Source: Bifidobacterium pongonis (GTDB lineage: Bacteria > Actinomycetota > Actinomycetes > Actinomycetales > Bifidobacteriaceae). Taken from it: 64,000 nucleotides of DNA. Of this stretch, positions 41,643-49,361 are shown piece after piece. The first letter of the stretch is position 1. Each line of letters opens with the position of its first letter. The translations under genes and the position numbers were made by a program. Under the pieces are notes generated by a model. It saw only the letters and a program-made list of their open reading frames with translations, was not told the DNA's origin and did no database searches. The stretch is taken from assembly GCF_019331805.1 (NCBI RefSeq), contig NZ_JAHBBE010000001.1, forward strand, positions 124,001-188,000, in the 5' to 3' direction.

Positions 41643-43115
41643 ATGAATCTGCGTTTCCGCGACGACGGCAGCTTCCGCGTGCTGCAATTGGCCGACATCC
41701 AAGACGGCCCGAAGGTCAGTCCCGATACGATCCGGCTGATCGAGGCCGCGATCCGTGAGGCCGATCCCGATCTGATCGTACTCACCGGCGACCAGATCCG
41801 CGGTTACGACCCCGCCTACATCGACACGTTCCTGCGTCGCCGCGGCGAACGCCCCGGTGCCAGGCTGCGTGCGGTGACGAAGCTTGAAGCGCGATTGCAA
41901 GGCATCAAACAGCGCCTGCGCCGCGGAACCGACGCTGGTTCCGCAATCGACAGGCTACTGGAGGAGACCCGTGGCAAGGTGCGCGGCACCTTCGGTTCCT
42001 TCCTGAAACCGGTGACGGATGCGGGCATCCCCTTCGCCGCGACATACGGCAACCACGATTTCCAATGCGGCATTCTCGCCGACGAACAGGACGACATCTA
42101 CCGTGAATTCCCCGGATGCCTGAACCCCTCCCCCGGTTCGTCGCAGCTCGCGCCGGAACCAGGCACTTTCGCACTGCCGATCGAATCCTCGGACGGGTCC
42201 GGGCGCATCGCCATGAGCGTGATGCTGCTGAATTCCGGCGATTATGCGGAGGATGGCGGCATCGGTGAAGCCGACGAAAGCGAAATCGGCGGTTCCGGCA
42301 CTTCCGGCACCTCCGGCACCTCCGGCACCTCCGGCACCTCCAATGGTTCCATGGCGTCCTACATCGACTACACGGCCAACCCGCACGCTTGGGATCTGGC
42401 CGATTCGGACGGGTATGGCACGCCGACGCAGCAGGCCATCGACTGGCTGGGAACCGTGCAGCGCGAACTCGGCGCACGCAACGGCGACGGCGAACCCGTG
42501 CCGGCGATCGTGTTCCAGCACATCCCCCCGCAGGAATTCTACGATTGCCTGAAGGAAGTGCCCATGTGGACGCCGAACGCGGTGGAGGGCACGCGCGGGT
42601 ATGCCGGGCGATGCTACACGCTGCGCACGGAGATCTGCCGGCCCGGGTCACGGCTGGGCGAAGGCATCGGCTGCCCGGACACGAACGCCGGCGAAGTGCA
42701 TGCGATGAACGATGCCGGCGGCTATTTCGCACTGTACTGCGGGCATGATCACAAGAATTCCTTCGTCGCGCATGCGCATGATCTCGACCTCGGCTATTCG
42801 CCGACCTGCGGATTCGGCTGCTACGGCCCGAAATCACGGCTGCGCGGCATACGGTTCTTCGAATTCAACGAGCGCAATCCACGCGGATACGTCACGCGCG
42901 TACTGACTTGGGGCGAGCTGATCGGACGATACTCCAGCAATGAGGTGAGCGTGTTCTTCGGCGACCATTGCGCGACGGACCTGACCGGCATCCGCAACGA
43001 GCTGCGCCGCCCGCAGGTGTTCGCCCTGCTGACCGGCCTGCTGGGGTTCAGCGCGCTCACCATCATCCGCACGCTTTTCGGCGGCGGCCGGAGGCGCGGC
43101 GAAAAACGTCGATAA
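41643..43115 (+). CDS. calcineurin-like metallophosphoesterase
   Basis: This 490-residue protein has the metallophosphoesterase ligand set: RVLQLADIQDGP (DxQ in place of the usual DxH), DLIVLTGDQI, ATYGNHDFQCG (GNHD/E) and ALYCGHDHKNSF (GHDH). It resembles the PRP/Siz1-type phosphatases (yeast Dcr2-like family). A Gly-Ser-Thr linker of repeated SGT units (about residues 218-234) lies between motifs. The C-terminus ends with a hydrophobic helix FALLTGLLGFSALTIIRTLF plus a basic tail, so it may be membrane-anchored, although there is no signal peptide. The start is the ATG at 41643. It is divergent from leuA and monocistronic. The substrate is unknown. Confidence 0.85.
   Translation: MNLRFRDDGSFRVLQLADIQDGPKVSPDTIRLIEAAIREADPDLIVLTGDQIRGYDPAYIDTFLRRRGERPGARLRAVTKLEARLQGIKQRLRRGTDAGSAIDRLLEETRGKVRGTFGSFLKPVTDAGIPFAATYGNHDFQCGILADEQDDIYREFPGCLNPSPGSSQLAPEPGTFALPIESSDGSGRIAMSVMLLNSGDYAEDGGIGEADESEIGGSGTSGTSGTSGTSGTSNGSMASYIDYTANPHAWDLADSDGYGTPTQQAIDWLGTVQRELGARNGDGEPVPAIVFQHIPPQEFYDCLKEVPMWTPNAVEGTRGYAGRCYTLRTEICRPGSRLGEGIGCPDTNAGEVHAMNDAGGYFALYCGHDHKNSFVAHAHDLDLGYSPTCGFGCYGPKSRLRGIRFFEFNERNPRGYVTRVLTWGELIGRYSSNEVSVFFGDHCATDLTGIRNELRRPQVFALLTGLLGFSALTIIRTLFGGGRRRGEKRR
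42295..42342. repeat. 9-bp tandem repeats coding Gly-Thr-Ser
   Basis: Five to six copies of GGCACCTCC (first copy GGCACTTCC) encode an SGT tract in the phosphatase. Near-identical copies suggest recent slippage and possible length variation between strains. Confidence 0.8.
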
Positions 43116-43130
43116 GAGCGGAAACAAGAA

Positions 43131-43161
43131 GTGCGCCCGTCGGCATAACCGGCGGGCGCAC
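43131..43161. terminator. hairpin between phosphatase and metQ-like genes
   Basis: GTGCGCCCGTCGG pairs with CCGGCGGGCGCAC (13 bp, one wobble) around CATAA between two converging genes. The U-tract is poor on both sides. Confidence 0.55.
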
Positions 43162-43200
43162 CCCGTTTCAGCATCTTCCGCGCTTTCGCATCCACCCGGA

Positions 43201-44082
43201 TCAGTAGGTGAACGCCGGAACGATCGCCCCCTTGAAGTTCGTCTCGATCGCCTTCGCCACGCGCTTGGAATGGTACGCCTTGATGACCTTGGCGTACGCC
43301 GGGTCATCCTTCTTCGCCGTATTCGCGACGAGAATGTTGATATACGGCTTGAACGCCTCATCCGTCAGGGAGATCTTCGGCCGGTACAGCGCGGAATCGA
43401 GTTCCCTGCCGGCATCGATCACATAGTTGTCGTTGGTGATGCCGGCCGCGTAATCCGGCAGCAGATTGAGGATGGTCGCCGCATCATTGGGCTTGATCTT
43501 GACGCCGCTCGGATTCTCCGCAATGTCCTCCAGGCCCGGGTTCGCCTTCGTGCGGTCCTTGAGCTTGATGAGTCCGGCGGAATCCAGCACCTTGAGCGCA
43601 CGACCGAAATTCGTGGCGTCCTCCGGGATCGCGATCTGGTCGCCGGGCTTGAAATCCTTCAGGCTCTTGTACTTGTCGGAGTACAGGTTGAGCTCGCAGA
43701 TATACGTTTCGGCGATCGGCGTGAGCTTATAGTCGTTCTTGGCCTTCTCGTCGTTGAAGTACGCGTAATGCTGGAACGCGTTGAGGTCCACCTCGCCGTC
43801 GGAGACCACTTGGTTGAGTATCGCGCCGTCCCTGAAGGCCTTCGTCACGATGGTGATCCCCGCCTGCTGCGAGTCGAGTTCCTCCTGCACCGCATCCCAT
43901 ATGGGTTTCTGCGATTCGCCGGTGATGCCGACGGTCACGACGCGACTCGTGTTCTTCGCGGCCGACGCGGTGCGCACGATGTTGGTGCCGATGACCGCGG
44001 CCACAACGACCAGTACAGCGACCAGCGCGATGATGAGATTCCGTCTCGCCGCTCGGCGGGAACCTCGTATTGATGTTGCCAT
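43201..44082 (-). CDS. MetQ/NlpA-family ABC substrate-binding protein without lipobox
   Basis: This family delivers D/L-methionine (or related ligands) to MetNI importers. The 293-residue protein has a basic N-terminus, one hydrophobic segment (about residues 15-37, LIIALVAVLVVVAAVIGT) and then the NlpA domain. The domain shows VTVGITGESQKPIWDAVQ, DGEVDLNAFQHYAYFND, IAIPEDATNFGRALKVL and SALYRPKISLTDEAF. The expected lipobox Cys is absent, so it is probably anchored by the uncleaved helix or processed by signal peptidase I. It lies downstream of metK on the same strand, consistent with methionine supply. MetN and MetI are not in the window. The 262-bp upstream spacer is highly structured. Confidence 0.88.
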   Translation of the reverse strand: MATSIRGSRRAARRNLIIALVAVLVVVAAVIGTNIVRTASAAKNTSRVVTVGITGESQKPIWDAVQEELDSQQAGITIVTKAFRDGAILNQVVSDGEVDLNAFQHYAYFNDEKAKNDYKLTPIAETYICELNLYSDKYKSLKDFKPGDQIAIPEDATNFGRALKVLDSAGLIKLKDRTKANPGLEDIAENPSGVKIKPNDAATILNLLPDYAAGITNDNYVIDAGRELDSALYRPKISLTDEAFKPYINILVANTAKKDDPAYAKVIKAYHSKRVAKAIETNFKGAIVPAFTY

Positions 44083-44119
44083 GATGTTTTGCTTTCTCTC
44101 TACGAATGGATTGATAGAA

Positions 44120-44157
44120 AACGCCCATCCGCACCCCTTCATCTGCGGATGGGCGTT
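44120..44157 (-). terminator. terminator/attenuator between metK and metQ-like gene
   Basis: AACGCCCATCCGCA pairs perfectly (14 bp) with TGCGGATGGGCGTT around a 10-nt loop and is followed on the minus strand by TTTTCTAT. It lies 38 nt before the metQ-like start codon and 187 nt after metK. It could end metK mRNA or attenuate metQ expression. Confidence 0.7.
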
Positions 44158-44161
44158 ATGC

Positions 44162-44216
44162 CGGCAGCCGGCCGATCAACAGCGACGGAAGCCACTGGCT
44201 TCTCGGACGGCTGCCG
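44162..44216 (-). promoter_or_regulatory. nested hairpin upstream of the metK/metQ terminator
   Basis: Outer arms CGGCAGCCG/CGGCTGCCG (9 bp) enclose an inner GAAGCC/GGCTTC hairpin. Placed directly upstream of the terminator, it makes the spacer resemble a structured leader. It does not show the core of SAM-I/IV, SAM-II or SAM-III riboswitches that I could recognise. Confidence 0.4.
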
Positions 44217-44343
44217 ACTGAATGTCACCGCGTTCCGTGTGCCCCTTCACACGACTTCACGTGATCCCGCATGTTTCCGTGCAACGCAATGCAACGCAAC
44301 ACAACGCGGTTCGGATCAGCGCGAATCAACGCGGACCAGCAGG

Positions 44344-45621
44344 TCAGTGCACGAGAATCTCCGCCTCGCGCACAATGGCGTTCGCCTCCGCAACCTCATC
44401 GGTTTCGGCACCGGCATCGGCGCGCTCGCCGATCTGCTTGACCGCGGCCTGCAGAGCCTCGACCTTGTCGAGACGCTCCCAGGTGAAGTCGGAATCGTCG
44501 CGTCCGAAATGACCGTATGCGGCGGTCTTGTAGTAGATGGGACGTTCGAGATCCAGCTGATCGATGATGGACAGCAGTCGGAAGTCGAACACCTGCTCGA
44601 CCGCCTGCTGGATGATCTGGCGCGGCACGGTCTGCGTACCGTAGGTTTCCACATCGATGGACACGGGAGCGCCCTTGCCGACGATGAATCCGAGCGTCAC
44701 CTGCGCCTTGTGCGCAAGCCCGGCCGCCACGATGTTCTTGGCGGCCCAACGGGCGGCGTACGCTTCGGAACGGTCGGCCTTGTGCGGGTCCTTGCCGGAG
44801 AAGGCACCGCCGCCGTGCGAGCCGATGCCGCCGTACGTGTCCACCACGACCTTGCGGCCGGTGAGACCGGCGTCGGAGTGGGGGCCGCCCTGGATGAACG
44901 GCGTCCTGTTGATCACGATTGTGGCGTGCGAATAGTCAAGACCAAACTCGTCGAGCACGGGGACGAGCACCTCGTCATACACCCTGCGACGCACCTCGTC
45001 CAGCGGGATGTCCGGCCTGTGCTGCGTGGAGATCAGCACGGCTTCGAAACGCAGCGGCGTGGAGAGGTCCTCGTTGTAGGCGACGACCACTTCGGTTTTC
45101 CCGTCGGGGCGCAGCTGCTCGATCGTGCCGTCCTTACGAACCTGCGCGAGACGACGCGCCAGCTTGGTGGCGGCGACGTACGGCAGCGGGAGGTATTCCG
45201 GCGTCTCGTCGGTCGCATAACCGACGACCAGTCCCTGATCACCGACGAAGGTGTCATACAGGTGATCACGCTCCTCGGGCGTGTACGCGGTTTCCTGGCC
45301 GTAGTCGCCCAAATCGGAGGAGAAGTCGCGCGGCCACACGTTGTTGATGATGCCGGCGCCCTTGGGGTCCAGGCCGCTGTCGGCGTCGGTGTAGCCGATT
45401 TCGGCAATGGCCTGACGTGCGATTTCGCTGTGGTTGAGCGTGAACGGCGCGGAGATTTCACCTTCCAGCGCGATCAGCCCTTCCTTGACCACGGTTTCGA
45501 CGGCCACACGCGAATCGGGGTCGCGGGCAAGGTAGGCGTCGACGATGGCGTCGGAGATCTTATCGGCGACCTTGTCGGGATGGCCTTCGGTCACGGATTC
45601 AGAAACGAGATAACGGGTCAT
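44344..45621 (-). CDS. metK: S-adenosylmethionine synthetase
   Basis: MetK makes SAM from methionine and ATP. The 425-residue protein starts MTRYLVSESVTEGHPDKVADKISD (substrate-binding His in GHPDK). It has the SAM-synthetase ATP segments FVGDQGLVVGYATDETPEYLP and DTYGGIGSHGGGAFSGKDPHKADRS. It is slightly longer than the roughly 400-residue norm because of an acidic/Ala-rich C-terminal tail. The ATG at 45619-45621 has GAGGAG 7 nt upstream. A TTCAAC-N16-TCTAAT promoter-like pair precedes it. It sits between the methyltransferase gene (178 bp upstream) and the metQ-like gene. Confidence 0.98.
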   Translation of the reverse strand: MTRYLVSESVTEGHPDKVADKISDAIVDAYLARDPDSRVAVETVVKEGLIALEGEISAPFTLNHSEIARQAIAEIGYTDADSGLDPKGAGIINNVWPRDFSSDLGDYGQETAYTPEERDHLYDTFVGDQGLVVGYATDETPEYLPLPYVAATKLARRLAQVRKDGTIEQLRPDGKTEVVVAYNEDLSTPLRFEAVLISTQHRPDIPLDEVRRRVYDEVLVPVLDEFGLDYSHATIVINRTPFIQGGPHSDAGLTGRKVVVDTYGGIGSHGGGAFSGKDPHKADRSEAYAARWAAKNIVAAGLAHKAQVTLGFIVGKGAPVSIDVETYGTQTVPRQIIQQAVEQVFDFRLLSIIDQLDLERPIYYKTAAYGHFGRDDSDFTWERLDKVEALQAAVKQIGERADAGAETDEVAEANAIVREAEILVH

Positions 45622-45799
45622 GGGATACTCCTCAAAAAAAATGAAATTAGACGAATAAAATGAATGTGTTGAATGGTAATGGGTATGCGCAGCCGGCCTC
45701 CACCGCCGCCCGGCACCGCTTATGCGAACCGTTTTCCATACGAACGGCATGTGCGCACGGCGGCAAGGCGGCGAAGGAACGGCTACGCGGAAGGAACGG

Positions 45800-46546
45800 T
45801 TACTTCGCGGGCTTGGTGGCGATAATCGCCACATAATTGCCTTTGCCGTACCCAGCGATGGGGTCTTCGACGTGGTCATCCTGATAGGTCGCGTTCGCGA
45901 GCACCGTCTGCTTGAATTCAAGGTCGGTGAAACCGATACGCCGCAGCAGATCGATGTAGAACGTGGTCACATGCCAGTTCGGCTTGTACGTGGGTACGCC
46001 GCCTTGCGCGATATCGAAGAACGCGGTTCCCGACAGCAGGTCGGCGTACGGCGAGCGGTCGATATCGGGATGGTTCTGGATGGTGAACAGGATGATGCCC
46101 AACGGACTTTCCTTCGGCACGTCGGACAGAATCAGACGGCCTCCCGGTCGCAGCGCATCATAGTTCTTACGCAACGTGGTTTCCAGATCCTCATCGTCGA
46201 TGAACCCATGGCTGGAACCGTTGTAATAGATCGTGTCGAATGACTGCGGTTCGTACGGGTAATCCTCGGCAATGCCATGCCAGACGTTGAATCCCTTGGA
46301 TTGCAGAGCGGGAAGCAACGCGTCGGACGGTTCGATGATCTCGTCCACGCTGAACCCGTACCGTTCGCGCAGGGCCTCCTCGACATCCCCGGTTCCCGCC
46401 CCGATGGACAGGGTGCGGCCGGGAAGTCTGGTGGTCAACGCCGCCCAGATCAGGCGCAGCCTCGATTCGGTGACATTGGGACGTTCGGTGTAGTGACGTT
46501 CGAAACGCTGGTATTCAAAACCGTCATTGCTGCCGTCAGTGGTCAT
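45800..46546 (-). CDS. class I SAM-dependent methyltransferase
   Basis: This 248-residue protein has the Rossmann-type methyltransferase fold. Motif I is RTLSIGAGTGDVEEAL (about residues 44-59). It is followed by IEPSDALLPALQSKGF (motif II acidic residue), FDTIYYNGSSHGF and the post-motif LRPGGRLILSDVP. The substrate is not evident; the C-terminal half has no strong family signature I know. The start is the ATG at 46544-46546, preceded by AAAGGATC. It lies 186 bp downstream of the Met/Cys-rich micro-ORF and upstream of metK, all on one strand, which suggests a methionine/SAM-linked regulon. Confidence 0.8.
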   Translation of the reverse strand: MTTDGSNDGFEYQRFERHYTERPNVTESRLRLIWAALTTRLPGRTLSIGAGTGDVEEALRERYGFSVDEIIEPSDALLPALQSKGFNVWHGIAEDYPYEPQSFDTIYYNGSSHGFIDDEDLETTLRKNYDALRPGGRLILSDVPKESPLGIILFTIQNHPDIDRSPYADLLSGTAFFDIAQGGVPTYKPNWHVTTFYIDLLRRIGFTDLEFKQTVLANATYQDDHVEDPIAGYGKGNYVAIIATKPAK

Positions 46547-46648
46547 GATGATCCTTTGCATATGGAAGGCGGGGCCGCGGCGGACCAAGCCGATTTTGGG
46601 TATGGCTTCGCCCAGTACCGCGGCGATCCGCGAAAGAATATGGGAATT

Positions 46649-46687
46649 GGGCATAGTGCACGTATGCCCGGAAACGGGTGCGACCCG
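46649..46687 (-). promoter_or_regulatory. paired hairpins between Met-rich micro-ORF and methyltransferase
   Basis: GGGCATA/TATGCCC (46649-46655 with 46663-46669) and CGGGT/ACCCG (46675-46679 with 46683-46687) are adjacent perfect stems in the 186-nt spacer. Neither is followed by a U-tract. They may be alternative structures responding to translation of the upstream micro-ORF. Confidence 0.35.
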
Positions 46688-46731
46688 GGTGATGTGAGAA
46701 CGGAAAATGGGAATGGGTCAGGCGCGCCGAC

Positions 46732-46836
46732 TCAGCGAGCCGCGGGACCCTCGGCCATCATGGCCATCATGGAACCCATCATGCAACACATTCGGTTGAT
46801 TCCTTCGGTGGAATACGTCATCATCATACGAGACAT
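46732..46836 (-). CDS. Met- and Cys-rich 34-codon micro-ORF
   Basis: This unlisted short ORF starts at the ATG 46834-46836, with AAAGGAG 9 nt upstream, and ends in TGA. Of 34 residues, 11 are Met (positions 1, 4-6, 16, 19, 20, 23, 24, 26, 27) and two are adjacent Cys (17-18). The core reads MCCMMGSMMAMM. It begins 18 nt after a 44-codon frame and precedes a SAM-dependent methyltransferase, metK and a methionine-type binding protein. It may be a leader peptide sensing charged Met/Cys tRNA, a metal (copper-type) binding microprotein, or a methylated-peptide precursor. I know no family for it. Both the ribosome-binding site and the extreme composition support real translation. Confidence 0.6.
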   Translation of the reverse strand: MSRMMMTYSTEGINRMCCMMGSMMAMMAEGPAAR

Positions 46837-46853
46837 GTCGGTAGGCTCCTTTC

Positions 46854-46988
46854 TTATCGATTGCCTTCGGCTTCCGCCGAATCGGTATGGAACGACCGGA
46901 CATCCAACATTCCGGTCTTATCGTGTGCGAAACCGGTAATCGAACTGGTGTGAGCACGAAGAAAATCGTTAATCCCCTTCTCGTGCAT
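46854..46988 (-). CDS. possible 44-codon ORF overlapping structured leader
   Basis: An ATG at 46986-46988 opens a 44-codon frame (MHEKGINDFLRAHTSS...AEAEGNR) that ends 18 nt before the Met-rich micro-ORF. Its start lies about 12 nt from a predicted transcription start and has only a weak GAAAG before it. The frame also stays open 74 codons upstream, where a CARCGW segment occurs, but no start there has a binding site. Three hairpins fold in the same RNA, so this may be leader RNA rather than a gene. No family is recognised. Confidence 0.3.
   Translation of the reverse strand: MHEKGINDFLRAHTSSITGFAHDKTGMLDVRSFHTDSAEAEGNR
46866..46988 (-). promoter_or_regulatory. structured 5' leader with three hairpins
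   Basis: On the minus strand the leader folds into GCACGAGAA/TTCTTCGTGC (near 46955-46986), the perfect 7-bp GACCGGA/TCCGGTC (46894-46900 with 46911-46917), and TTCGGC-GGAA-GCCGAA (46866-46881) with a GNRA-type tetraloop. It precedes the Met/Cys-rich micro-ORF. No described riboswitch class was recognised. Confidence 0.45.
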
Positions 46989-47007
46989 CTTTCGCAACGA
47001 TGGTGAT

Positions 47008-47037
47008 ATCGTAAGCACCCAACCGCAGCGAGCGCAA
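47008..47037 (-). promoter_or_regulatory. promoter candidate of the Met-rich micro-ORF/methyltransferase unit
   Basis: TTGCGC (47032-47037) and TACGAT (47008-47013) lie 18 bp apart on the minus strand, each four of six to consensus. Transcription would begin near 47000 and include the structured leader. Confidence 0.4.
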
Positions 47038-47292
47038 GCGTGTGGATAAAGGTGTTGTTGATACCGGGTCATAGAAAAACCATAGAAAGGCATTGTGGCC
47101 GGGAACCGCCCGGTTGCGGCTCCGCCGTCGCGCCGCACGCCTGGTCGCACTTCCTTACGCGCACCTCCACGGCCCGCGCGATACCGCCAATCAGGCGAGC
47201 GTTCACCCACCGTTCACCAGCATGCGCACACGCTCCCAGTTTGATGGGGGACAATGGTGCCCGACACCGACGAACCGCGCGGAAGGACACGC

Positions 47293-48669
47293 ATGGCGAA
47301 CAGCGCATCCACTCACAGCACCACGGCCGGCACGGCCAGCAATACCGGAGACGCCGGCAGCACCGGCAGCACTCCGAGCGGCGGGAGCGCCGGCAATCCG
47401 TCACCTTCGCGCACAACGGCACCGAGCATGAAGTTCACCGCGCGGGAGAAGAAATGGATCGTCTACGATGTGGGCAATTCGGCGTTCGTGCTGCTTTCGA
47501 CCGCGGTGGTGCCGATCTACGCGAATTCACTGCTGAAAGCCGCGGGGCAATCCAATATCGTGTCGACCTGGGGGTATGCGCAGACGATCGCCTCACTGGT
47601 CATTGCCGTGCTCATGCCGCTGCTGGGGTCCATCGCCGACGTGCAAGGCATGAAGATCAGGTTCTTCACCGGTTTTCTGCTGACCGGCGTGGTGATGTGC
47701 TGCGCAATGGCGTTGCCGCTCGGATGGCTCGCGTTCCTCATCGTCTGCATACTGGCGACCATCGGTTTGAACGGTTCGCTCACCTTCTACGATTCGATGC
47801 TGGTCGACGTCACCACCGATGAGCGCATGGATCGCGTGTCCTCGCACGGCTACGCATGGGGGTACATCGGTTCGACGGTTCCGTTCATCGCATGCATCGC
47901 GCTGATTTTCGGCGGTCCGGCGCTGCTCGGCCTGCCTACGGTGCTGTGCACGCGCATCTCGTTCGTGATCACGGCGGTATGGTGGGTCGCGTTCACCATC
48001 CCGCTGCTTACCAGCTACCGTCAAACGCATTACCGTGCCACGCGCGATCAGGCGGGCGAGGCGATCCGCGGCACGTTCGGCGAGCTGCGTTCCACATTCC
48101 GCGCCATTCGTACGAACAAGCCGCTGTGGATGTTCATGCTCGCGTTCTTCTTCTATATCGATGCGGTGAACACGGTGATTTCGATGAGCACGTCGTATGG
48201 CACGCAACTGGGCATCGATTCGACGCAGCTGGTCGCCGCACTGTTGGTCACGCAGTTCGTCGCGTTCCCGTGCGCGATCATCTACGGCAGGCTCGCCGAC
48301 CGTTTCGGCGGCAAAACCATGATCGTCGCCGCGGTGATCGCCTACCTGTGCATCGTGTTCTTCGCGGCGTTCTTCCTGCGTACCGCCACGGAATTCTGGA
48401 TTCTCGCGATTCTCGTAGGCATGTTCCAAGGCGGCATCCAGGCCCTGTCACGCTCGTACTACGGCAAGCTCATCCCCAAGCATCACGCCAACGAATACTA
48501 CGGTTTTTACGATGTGTTCGGGAAGACGGCTTCCGTACTGGGCACGTTCCTGGTGGCGACCACCACGTCGATCACCGGCAATGCGTCGATGGGTGTGCTG
48601 TCGATTGCGATTCTGCTGGCGTTGGCGCTGGTGTTCCTGCTGGCTCAACGTGATCCGACGCGGGACTAA
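47293..48669 (+). CDS. UMF1/Atg22-like MFS transporter
   Basis: This 458-residue multi-pass protein starts at the ATG 47293 with GGAAGGA upstream. Its first 45 residues are a Ser/Thr/Gly-rich low-complexity tail. The membrane part opens with KKWIVYDVGNSAFVLLSTAVVPIY, and the VSSHGYAWGYIGSTVPF segment is the signature of the UMF1 family (Atg22-like, related to yeast vacuolar amino-acid effluxer). About 12 helices follow, with LADRFGGKTM as the central loop motif. Substrates are not defined for bacterial members; amino-acid efflux is a guess. It is divergent from the methyltransferase/metK unit. Confidence 0.85.
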   Translation: MANSASTHSTTAGTASNTGDAGSTGSTPSGGSAGNPSPSRTTAPSMKFTAREKKWIVYDVGNSAFVLLSTAVVPIYANSLLKAAGQSNIVSTWGYAQTIASLVIAVLMPLLGSIADVQGMKIRFFTGFLLTGVVMCCAMALPLGWLAFLIVCILATIGLNGSLTFYDSMLVDVTTDERMDRVSSHGYAWGYIGSTVPFIACIALIFGGPALLGLPTVLCTRISFVITAVWWVAFTIPLLTSYRQTHYRATRDQAGEAIRGTFGELRSTFRAIRTNKPLWMFMLAFFFYIDAVNTVISMSTSYGTQLGIDSTQLVAALLVTQFVAFPCAIIYGRLADRFGGKTMIVAAVIAYLCIVFFAAFFLRTATEFWILAILVGMFQGGIQALSRSYYGKLIPKHHANEYYGFYDVFGKTASVLGTFLVATTTSITGNASMGVLSIAILLALALVFLLAQRDPTRD

Positions 48670-48692
48670 TGCGAAAAGGTTGACAGGCAGCA

Positions 48693-49313
48693 TCAGTGGA
48701 ACAGACTGACGCCACGACGGGCGACGCAATACGCGTTACCCAGCCAGGTGTGACGGGAATTCGGCCACACCGCGCCCAAACGCGGCGCATTCTGACTCAT
48801 CCAGATGCTCGGCACGCGCCCATCCGTGGAACGCGATCCGAGCAGATTGAACCCGTTCTTGACCTCCAGCCAATCGGGATGCTGCGTGGCGATGGCAAGC
48901 CCCTCCTCAAGTGTGAGCGGAAGGCGATCATCGGCGTCGATGAGTTTACGGGCCACATCGGGTTCACGATTGATATAGCAGGTGCCGGTATGCGGTTCGA
49001 CAACGAGATAGAACGGACCTTCCGGCGGTTCGAACCCGTCCTGGGGAAGGAAGCTGGCGATATCGCGCGGCGGCATGGTAGTGAATCCCGCCATGCGGTT
49101 GATGGAAGTACGGGCGATCAGGGATTCGGGAGACACCAGTTCGCGCGTGGGCACCAGCAGAATATCCTTGCCCAAATCGCAATGCTCCAGCGCATTGATA
49201 AGCGGATTGGCCAATGCCCGGAAGTCGTCGGCCGCCATATCGGCCACGTCCGGATACCCCAAGGCGACGATGCGATCAAGCTGTTTGCGCGCTTCTGCTG
49301 ATGCGATTGACAT
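48693..49313 (-). CDS. conserved hypothetical protein (DUF5701-type)
   Basis: This 206-residue protein (start MSIASAEARKQLD; an ATG ten codons upstream is possible) has no signal peptide or TM segment. Conserved-looking stretches are LVSPESLIARTSINRMAG, LPQDGFEPPEGPFYLVVEPHTG and NGFNLLGSRSTDGRVPSIWMSQNAPRLGAVW, which resemble actinobacterial DUF5701 proteins. Function is unknown. It converges with the UMF1-like gene with only 23 bp between stops. Family name is given from memory of the pattern and should be treated as tentative. Confidence 0.6.
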   Translation of the reverse strand: MSIASAEARKQLDRIVALGYPDVADMAADDFRALANPLINALEHCDLGKDILLVPTRELVSPESLIARTSINRMAGFTTMPPRDIASFLPQDGFEPPEGPFYLVVEPHTGTCYINREPDVARKLIDADDRLPLTLEEGLAIATQHPDWLEVKNGFNLLGSRSTDGRVPSIWMSQNAPRLGAVWPNSRHTWLGNAYCVARRGVSLFH

Positions 49314-49361
49314 GGTTCCAGTGTACGCGAGCGCTTCACCCAAAGCGCGAAGCCGCGTCGG

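Noticed and set aside
44083-44343. SAM riboswitch (SAM-I/IV, SAM-II) before metQ or metK
   Set aside because: The conserved core motifs of those classes could not be located; only generic hairpins and a terminator are present.
46854-47210. 118-codon minus-strand open frame including the MHEKG segment
   Set aside because: Upstream part lacks a start with a ribosome-binding site and crosses the predicted promoter; only the last 44 codons are kept as a low-confidence ORF.
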